A DNA stretch of 10,649 bases. It comes from Chromatiales bacterium. Its GTDB lineage: Bacteria > Pseudomonadota > Gammaproteobacteria > Chromatiales > Chromatiaceae. The notes below the pieces were generated by a model. The model was not told the DNA's origin. It did not search any database and saw only the letters and a program-made list of their open reading frames with translations. A program made the translations under genes and the position numbers. Shown here one piece after another: positions 6,346 to 10,649 of the stretch; within the stretch, counting starts at the first letter, position 1, and every line of letters starts with the position of its first letter. The stretch lies in the NCBI GenBank assembly GCA_024639625.1, contig JAHEIA010000054.1, forward strand, positions 1 through 10,649, in the 5' to 3' direction.

Positions 6346-8138
6346 CGGGCGTGCTCCTTGAATTTGGCGTATTCGAGACGAATTTGATGGAATTCCTGGA
6401 CCATTTCTTCCTTGAACTCACGCAGCTTCTCGATCTCTTCACTGGCATAGATGGACTTGCAACGCCGCGACTTGACCAGGGTGGGGAGATCGGACAATTC
6501 CTGCACCGGGACCCCGACCTCGATCAGTTCGGCTCCCTTCTCGTAGATGGTCAGCATCAGATCGAGCAGCTCGAACTGCTTCTCCGGCGAGCAGAAGCTG
6601 TCGGTGTCGTCGAGGGCGTTCTGCTGCAGCACCCCCTCCTTGATCAGCGCCGCGCCGACCAGCGCCCAACGCTGGGAGTCGGATAAGGCTTCAGGACCTA
6701 CCAGGTTGACGATACGGGAAAGCTCCGCGTCGCGTGCCAGGAGCGCCAGCGCCTCGCCGCGCCGCCGCTCCCATCCGGCATCGACCTCCTGAGCCCACCA
6801 ACCGGCAGCGGTCGGGACGTGGTCCGAGAAGCTGTCGACCCAGTCGACCGCAGGGTAATGGCGGGCATCCGCGAGCTCTTTCGCCAGCGCCCAGAAGGTA
6901 TGGATGATTTCCTTGGTGTGGCTGGTGACCGGTTCGGAGAAGTCGCCGCCCGGAGGGGAGACCGCTCCGATCAGGGTAACCGAGCCTTTTCCGCACTCTG
7001 CGGTCTCGACGCGTCCCGCGCGCTCGTAGACGGCGGCCAGGCGCGAAGCCAGATAGGCAGGATAGCCTTCCTCTACCGGCATTTGCCCGAGCCGCGCAGC
7101 CACTTCGCGCATGGCCTCCGCCCAGCGGCTGGTGGAGTCCGCCAGCATGACCACGTCGTAGCCCATGTCGCGATAGTACTCCGCTACGGTCATCCCGGCG
7201 TAGATCGATGCCTCGCGGGCCACCACCGGCATGTTCGAGGTGTTGGCGACCAACAGCGTGCGCTCCATCAGCTTGCGCCCGGTATAGGGGTCGTCGAGCT
7301 GGGGGAAGGTCTCGAGGATATCCACCAGTTCGTTGCCGCGTTCACCACAGCCGACGAAGATCACGATATCCGCATTCGACCAGCGGGCCACCTGTTGTTG
7401 GACCACGGTCTTCCCGGCGCCAAACGGCCCAGGGACAGCCCCCTTGCCGCCCTTGAGCAAGGGGAAGAAGGTATCCAGGATGCGTTGCCCGGTGATCAGC
7501 GGTTCTACACCGTGGTCGCGGCGTACGTAGGGCCGCGGCTTGCGCACTGGCCAGCGCTGGAAAAGGTGCAGCTTGTGGATCCGCCCGTCGGCGCTGCGCA
7601 CCCGGCCGATGGTTTGCTCCAAGGTGTAGTCCCCTTCCGGGGCCAGCTCCAGCAGCTCACCCTGCAGGTCGGGCTGCAGGAGGATCTTGTGCAATATGGT
7701 TTGCGTTTCCTGCACACTGCCGAGGAGGCTGCCGGAAACCAACTGGGCACCGATCTCCATGTCATCCCGGGGCTGGAAGTGCCAGCTCGCGGAGCGATCC
7801 AGGGACGGCACGTCTACACCTCGCGGGATGTGGTCGCCGGATTGCCTGAAGATCTCCTCCAGTGGACGCTGCACACCGTCAAAGATATGTCCCATCAATC
7901 CGGGGCCGAGTTCGACCGAGAGCGGCCAGCCGAGTCCGACCACGGGTTCTCCGGGCCGAACACCGTCGGTGGCCTCGTAGGCCTGGACGATGGCTTCATC
8001 GCCTTGCAGGGCGATCACCTCGCCGAACAGACCCAGTTCGCCGATACGCACCTGCTCCCCGTTGCGGATACCCGGTAGCCGGATGGTGACGATCGGGCCG
8101 TTGATCTCTTCTACGATACCGTTTCTTGAGCTGTTCAT
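6342..8138 (-). CDS. atpA: V/A-type ATP synthase subunit A (catalytic head subunit)
   Basis: A 598-residue catalytic subunit (also called NtpA) that hydrolyses or makes ATP at the A/B interface. The N-terminus has the family pattern GIVEEINGPIVTI (7-19), followed by LGPGLMGHIFDGVQRPLE (77-94), the extra non-homologous domain typical of A (about 115-200), Walker A GPFGAGKT (237-244, K243), GCGERGNE (263-270, with probable general base E266), Walker B-like VVMLADSTSRWAEA (329-342, D334) and GAVSPPGGDFSEPVT (391-405). The long C-terminal helical domain is complete. The chosen start is ATG 8138-8136, 4 bases after the subunit E stop. The frame stays open 91 codons further upstream (to 8411), but that part lies inside subunit E and has no family similarity. 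No good Shine-Dalgarno precedes this ATG, so translation probably depends on coupling to E. Confidence 0.97.
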   Translation of the reverse strand: MNSSRNGIVEEINGPIVTIRLPGIRNGEQVRIGELGLFGEVIALQGDEAIVQAYEATDGVRPGEPVVGLGWPLSVELGPGLMGHIFDGVQRPLEEIFRQSGDHIPRGVDVPSLDRSASWHFQPRDDMEIGAQLVSGSLLGSVQETQTILHKILLQPDLQGELLELAPEGDYTLEQTIGRVRSADGRIHKLHLFQRWPVRKPRPYVRRDHGVEPLITGQRILDTFFPLLKGGKGAVPGPFGAGKTVVQQQVARWSNADIVIFVGCGERGNELVDILETFPQLDDPYTGRKLMERTLLVANTSNMPVVAREASIYAGMTVAEYYRDMGYDVVMLADSTSRWAEAMREVAARLGQMPVEEGYPAYLASRLAAVYERAGRVETAECGKGSVTLIGAVSPPGGDFSEPVTSHTKEIIHTFWALAKELADARHYPAVDWVDSFSDHVPTAAGWWAQEVDAGWERRRGEALALLARDAELSRIVNLVGPEALSDSQRWALVGAALIKEGVLQQNALDDTDSFCSPEKQFELLDLMLTIYEKGAELIEVGVPVQELSDLPTLVKSRRCKSIYASEEIEKLREFKEEMVQEFHQIRLEYAKFKEHAR

Positions 8139-8142
8139 GGCG

Positions 8143-8787
8143 CTATGGGCGAGCAAGTGTTCCGAGGTCGGTTCGGGAAGCGGGGAGCAGACGTTCCACG
8201 ATTTGTCGATGCAGCAGGTCTTGCAACCTCTGGATCCGGCCCTCGAAGGTGTTGTCCACGCGGATGTGATTGTCGGCGCTGCGCACCAGGGCGCCACCCA
8301 GGGTTTCGATCGGCTCCGGCGCCAGCGCGAGCGACTTCTTGGGTGCAACGGCTTGCGCGAATTCGCTCCACTGGGGTTCCAGGCGCAGCAGATCTGCCCG
8401 GTTGACCTCAATCACCAGCTGATCCCGCTCGATCTGCTCGGCCGCCGTGCTGATCAGCCCCTGCAACAGGGGCAGATATTGCGCTTCGCTCGCCGCCAGT
8501 GCCTGGATGCGCTCAGTGAGACGGTCGAGCACGCCCTGAACCATGTTCCAGCGCAGCAGGTCCATCTGCTTCTGCAATTTCAGCTCGCTCGACTGCACCA
8601 ACCGCCGGTAGGCGCGTTCCGCCATCGCCTTGGCGACCAGCACTTCGCGCTCTTCCAACAGATGGAGACGTTCCGCCGCGTCTTTGAGGATGTTGTCGCG
8701 GCTGCGCTCGGCGCGTGTTCGGTACTCCGCCGCAAGTGTCTGGGCACGGGCGAGGATGGCCGATTCCAGCTCGTTTACCTGATTCAC
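8143..8787 (-). CDS. atpE: V/A-type ATP synthase subunit E (peripheral stalk)
   Basis: A 214-residue subunit (also called NtpE) that forms the peripheral stalk holding the A3B3 head still; in known enzymes it pairs with a small G/H subunit. The first 110 residues are a charged helix rich in E, R, L and A (for example ESAILARAQTLAAEYRTRAE), suited to the stalk coiled coil. The C-terminal half is a mixed domain ending in a segment of family character: LGGALVRSADNHIRVDNTFE (163-182), then RIQRLQDLLHRQIVERLL. That GG-hydrophobic-D-N-T-F motif is the best support for the call. The GTG start (8787-8785) overlaps the subunit F stop as GTGA, with AGGGA (8798-8794) 6 bases upstream. It lies directly before A, whereas in many operons C and F lie between E and A. 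Confidence 0.88.
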   Translation of the reverse strand: MNQVNELESAILARAQTLAAEYRTRAERSRDNILKDAAERLHLLEEREVLVAKAMAERAYRRLVQSSELKLQKQMDLLRWNMVQGVLDRLTERIQALAASEAQYLPLLQGLISTAAEQIERDQLVIEVNRADLLRLEPQWSEFAQAVAPKKSLALAPEPIETLGGALVRSADNHIRVDNTFEGRIQRLQDLLHRQIVERLLPASRTDLGTLARP

Positions 8788-9137
8788 GATTGCTCCCTCG
8801 TCGCAATGGAGTTGCCCAATAAGGACTGGATCTGATCGTCGATACTGCTGCGAAAGCGGTGCGGCTCGTTGATCCGCGGCACCGAGGTGACCAGGATATG
8901 CCCGCCTTCCATGCGCACCCGTTCCAGCGCGGCGCAGCTCGCCGACTCCAGGCTCTGGTCGATCACGATGAACGCCCGCATCTGCGAGCTCTCCAGCTCC
9001 TCGAGCACGGTTTGCAGTTGCTCCGGACTCGGGTCTGCCCAGACCTCGAAGCCGATTAGGCGGAATCCTTCGGTCAGCGCCGCTTCGCCCATGAAGATCA
9101 GGCGCGCAGCGGTGTGCTCGGTTGCGCTAGCTTCCAC
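8784..9137 (-). CDS. atpF: V/A-type ATP synthase subunit F (central stalk)
   Basis: A 117-residue small subunit (called G in some E. hirae nomenclature) with a CheY-like alpha/beta fold that binds subunit D in the central stalk and modulates ATP hydrolysis. Alternating strands and helices are visible: LIFMGEAALTEGFRLIGFEV (13-32), the helix PEQLQTVLEELE (38-49), FIVIDQSLE (56-64), and GGHILVTSVPRINEP (78-92), which matches the usual strand and proline turn. The length is typical (100-120). The start is GTG 9137-9135, supported by GGAGG (9147-9143) 5 bases upstream; an internal ATG at residue 16 would remove the first strand. It starts 15 bases after K, and its stop overlaps the E start. Short F subunits diverge fast, so the call relies partly on context. 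Confidence 0.85.
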   Translation of the reverse strand: MEASATEHTAARLIFMGEAALTEGFRLIGFEVWADPSPEQLQTVLEELESSQMRAFIVIDQSLESASCAALERVRMEGGHILVTSVPRINEPHRFRSSIDDQIQSLLGNSIATREQS

Positions 9138-9142
9138 GCGGG

Positions 9143-9147
9143 CCTCC
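9143..9147 (-). promoter_or_regulatory. Ribosome binding site that fixes the GTG start of subunit F
   Basis: GGAGG on the minus strand, 5 bases before GTG 9137-9135, inside the 15-base gap after K. It favours the GTG over the downstream ATG. Confidence 0.75.
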
Positions 9148-9152
9148 GCAGG

Positions 9153-9596
9153 CTAGATCTTGTCGAGCAGCAGAATGCTCATGACCAGACCGTAGATCGC
9201 GATACCTTCCGCGAGCCCGAGATAGATCAGCGTACGCCCGAACATCTCCGGCTTCTCGGCCAATACCGCCAGTGACGCGGCTCCCACCGGGCCGACCGCG
9301 ATCCCCGCGGCGATGGTGCTGAGGCCGGTCGGAATGCCGATGCCGATGATCGCCAAGCCTTCACCGATGGAAAGCTCGCGTGCGGCGGCCGCCACCTCGG
9401 GTTGCGCCAGGGCGTCGTGGATACCCAGGGCGAGAAGACCCAGCTGAGCAGCGAAGAATACGACGATGTTGGTACCGATCGTGGGTTTGAGCCAACGGCG
9501 GCCGGCGCTCGCCGCAGCCGGTTTGACCTCGAAATATACGCCGCTAACGATCAAGCCCAGAATGGCGAGGCTCATCAGAAGGATCAACCAGAACAT
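9153..9596 (-). CDS. atpK: V/A-type ATP synthase subunit K (membrane rotor ring, proteolipid)
   Basis: A 147-residue membrane protein (also called NtpK) whose copies form the ion-carrying rotor ring. Four hydrophobic segments lie at about 2-22, 40-60, 78-112 and 121-144. The last two form the classic c-type hairpin: GEGLAIIGIGIPTGLSTIAAG leads to the polar loop LAEKPEMFGRT (112-122), then LGLAEGIAIYGLVMSILLL with the essential ion carboxylate E130. The first two helices are not a copy of this hairpin and carry no equivalent acidic site, so there should be one carboxylate per subunit. From memory, about 150-residue K subunits with such an N-terminal pair and a GLAEGIAIYG motif occur in some Firmicutes. 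V101 sits where E. hirae NtpK has the Na+ ligand Q110. The ATG (9596-9594) has AGGAGA (9607-9602) 5 bases upstream, the best ribosome site in the operon. Confidence 0.94.
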   Translation of the reverse strand: MFWLILLMSLAILGLIVSGVYFEVKPAAASAGRRWLKPTIGTNIVVFFAAQLGLLALGIHDALAQPEVAAAARELSIGEGLAIIGIGIPTGLSTIAAGIAVGPVGAASLAVLAEKPEMFGRTLIYLGLAEGIAIYGLVMSILLLDKI

Positions 9597-9601
9597 CTCA
9601 A

Positions 9602-9607
9602 TCTCCT
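9602..9607 (-). promoter_or_regulatory. Strong ribosome binding site of subunit K
   Basis: AGGAGA on the minus strand, 5 bases before the ATG of K. Strong initiation fits the many K copies needed per enzyme. Confidence 0.7.
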
Positions 9608-9627
9608 AGTAGATAAGGGTGAGGAAT

Positions 9628-9654
9628 TGCGCATGAGCGCCGCCGCTGGGCGCA
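9628..9654 (-). repeat. Hairpin between the subunit I and K genes
   Basis: GCGCC (9637-9641) pairs with GGCGC (9649-9653) around a 7-base loop, and TGCGC (9628-9632) can alternatively pair with GCGCA (9650-9654). It lies in the 95-base I-K gap, by far the largest in the operon. No T-run follows on the minus strand, so it is not an obvious terminator. It could protect or process the mRNA segment starting with K, but this is only inferred from position. Confidence 0.4.
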
Positions 9655-9675
9655 GAGAAAACAGTAGTGGGCCGA

Positions 9676-9690
9676 GTTGCGCGGTTGCGC
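9676..9690. repeat. Short tandem direct repeat next to the subunit I stop
   Basis: GTTGCGC occurs at 9676-9682 and again at 9684-9690, one base apart, just after the subunit I stop (TAG 9694-9692) on the minus strand. A third TTGCGC lies at 9627-9632 in the same gap. No function is evident. Confidence 0.45.
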
Positions 9691-9691
9691 A

Positions 9692-10649
9692 CTAGCCTTC
9701 TCCACCCGCGAGTCGCAAGGGGCGGAATTCGCGCCCGTCGCCGGAGAAGAAACGGGAAAAACCCTCGAAGTACTCGAGGCGCAGCGCTTGGATGGTAACG
9801 ATCGCCCCCTCGAGAACCAGGATGAAGATGTTACCCAGAACCACGGTGATCCAATAGCCGGTCGCGGACATGGTATCCGCGAGGGTAAACACCGCGATCG
9901 CCAGTGCAACATGGTTCAGGCTGAATGCGGTGACACGCAGGAAAGATAGGGTGTTGGAGAAGTAGCTGGTAATGGTTTCCAGGGTTTCGACGAATACCAC
10001 CAATATCCGCTCGGCGATCGGCGCTCGCGTCTCGTACCATTTCCAGGCCATAACAGCGAAGAGCGACAACCCAGCGCCACTGAGACTTAAGGTGCCGGCT
10101 TCGCCGCGGGAAAACAGCTCGTAAACCGCGTACAGCAGAGACAGATAGAGCAGGATGCTGGCGACCCCGTTGTTTTCGAACAAGGCGCCGAGATAGTCTC
10201 CGTCGACGAACCGGTTGTGGATGCTAACCGCAGTGACGACTACGATGAAGCCGATGCCCCAGCCCACCGCTACCTTGAGCATGAGGATCGGGTCCGATAG
10301 CGGCGCCATCCAGAGAGGGTGAATGAACTCTTCGAAACCGAAGATGCTGCCATACGCAAGGCCAAAGAAAATGGCCGCACCACCCGCCGCCATGACAAAA
10401 GGGGTGAACGACTTCAGTTTCTTGCGCCCCAACCAAGCGGCCCCCATGATGGTTGCCCCATGGCCGACGTCGCCGAACATCATGCCGAACATCAGGATGA
10501 AGGTGAGGGCAAACAGCAGCGTGGGGTCGACCTCGCCGTAGCGCGGGACACCGTACTGTTTGACCAGCTGGGCGAAGGGGGCAAGCAATCGGCTGCGCAG
10601 CATCACCGTTGGTACGGCGGCGCGTTCAGCCGGCAGCGGGTCTCGGGTC
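9692..10649 (-). CDS. atpI: V/A-type ATP synthase subunit I (membrane stator, a-subunit type), 5' end cut
   Basis: The frame is open to the right edge. About 319 C-terminal residues are visible of a protein that is normally 600-700 long, so the missing N-terminus is the cytoplasmic domain that binds the peripheral stalks. Subunit I (NtpI) provides the static half-channels for ion flow past the K ring. The fragment begins near the family block LAPFAQLVKQYGVPRYGEVDPT, then shows membrane helices: FGMMFGDVGHG (the conserved Gly/His motif), a GGAAIFFGLAYGSIFG helix, WGIGFIVVVTAV, ILLYLSLLYAVYEL, LSFLRVTAFSLNHVALA and GNIFILVLEGAIVTIQALRLEYFEGFSRFFSG. The Arg codon at 9937-9935 in SFLRVTAFSLNH matches the essential translocation arginine known from yeast Vph1 (R735). 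A GTG at 10606 is not the start: in-frame codons continue upstream and fit the family. The operon promoter and any C or G/H genes would be beyond the edge. Confidence 0.95.
   Translation of the reverse strand, partial: TRDPLPAERAAVPTVMLRSRLLAPFAQLVKQYGVPRYGEVDPTLLFALTFILMFGMMFGDVGHGATIMGAAWLGRKKLKSFTPFVMAAGGAAIFFGLAYGSIFGFEEFIHPLWMAPLSDPILMLKVAVGWGIGFIVVVTAVSIHNRFVDGDYLGALFENNGVASILLYLSLLYAVYELFSRGEAGTLSLSGAGLSLFAVMAWKWYETRAPIAERILVVFVETLETITSYFSNTLSFLRVTAFSLNHVALAIAVFTLADTMSATGYWITVVLGNIFILVLEGAIVTIQALRLEYFEGFSRFFSGDGREFRPLRLAGGEG

Noticed and set aside
6819..8078. Long plus-strand open frame (about 419 codons) opposite subunit A
   Set aside because: It is exactly antisense to a highly conserved gene. 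Its composition (many His, Gly, Arg, Gln, Asp) reads as the complement of GC-rich coding sequence, and no domain is recognisable.
8139..8411. 91-codon N-terminal extension of subunit A
   Set aside because: The extension lies wholly within subunit E in another frame, and its Ser/Arg/Trp-rich sequence has no counterpart in the family. The NGIVEEINGPIV start fits the known N-terminus.

Overview
This GC-rich window is ordinary, densely coded bacterial chromosome, most likely from a gammaproteobacterium. Two proteins, the class I aldolase and the proline symporter, line up almost end to end with my memory of E. coli FbaB and PutP. A Chromatiales-like or sulfur-oxidising lineage would fit, but that is a guess. 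I see no tRNA, rRNA, CRISPR array, insertion sequence or phage gene, and nothing that amounts to a clearly new system.

The left part (1-4312) holds four unrelated housekeeping or signalling genes. First is the 3' end of a probable phosphoglycerate-mutase-like protein (+). Next is a complete fructose-bisphosphate aldolase class I gene, fbaB (+), followed by a hairpin terminator. Then putP, a Na+/proline symporter gene (-), converges on fbaB. A divergent response-regulator gene (+) encodes a receiver domain fused to an HD-GYP c-di-GMP phosphodiesterase. The 292-base region between putP and the HD-GYP gene carries a candidate putP promoter, a perfect 17-bp palindrome and four copies of its half-site core.

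The right part (4334-10649) is one minus-strand operon for an archaeal/vacuolar-type (A/V-type) rotary ATPase. It is read in the order I (5' end cut by the window), K, F, E, A, B, D. Junctions from K onward are tight: 15-base, GTGA overlap, 4-base, ATGA overlap and 5-base. A, B and D form the catalytic head and shaft, E a stalk, F a central-stalk protein, and I and K the membrane ion-translocating part. The C (AC39/d) and G/H stalk subunits, needed in known enzymes, are not in the window. They would have to lie upstream of I or elsewhere. K lacks the glutamine that binds Na+ in the Enterococcus hirae K ring, which points weakly to H+ coupling.

The HD-GYP gene and the ATPase operon converge with only 21 bases between stop codons and no clear terminator. 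The operon promoter is outside the window.
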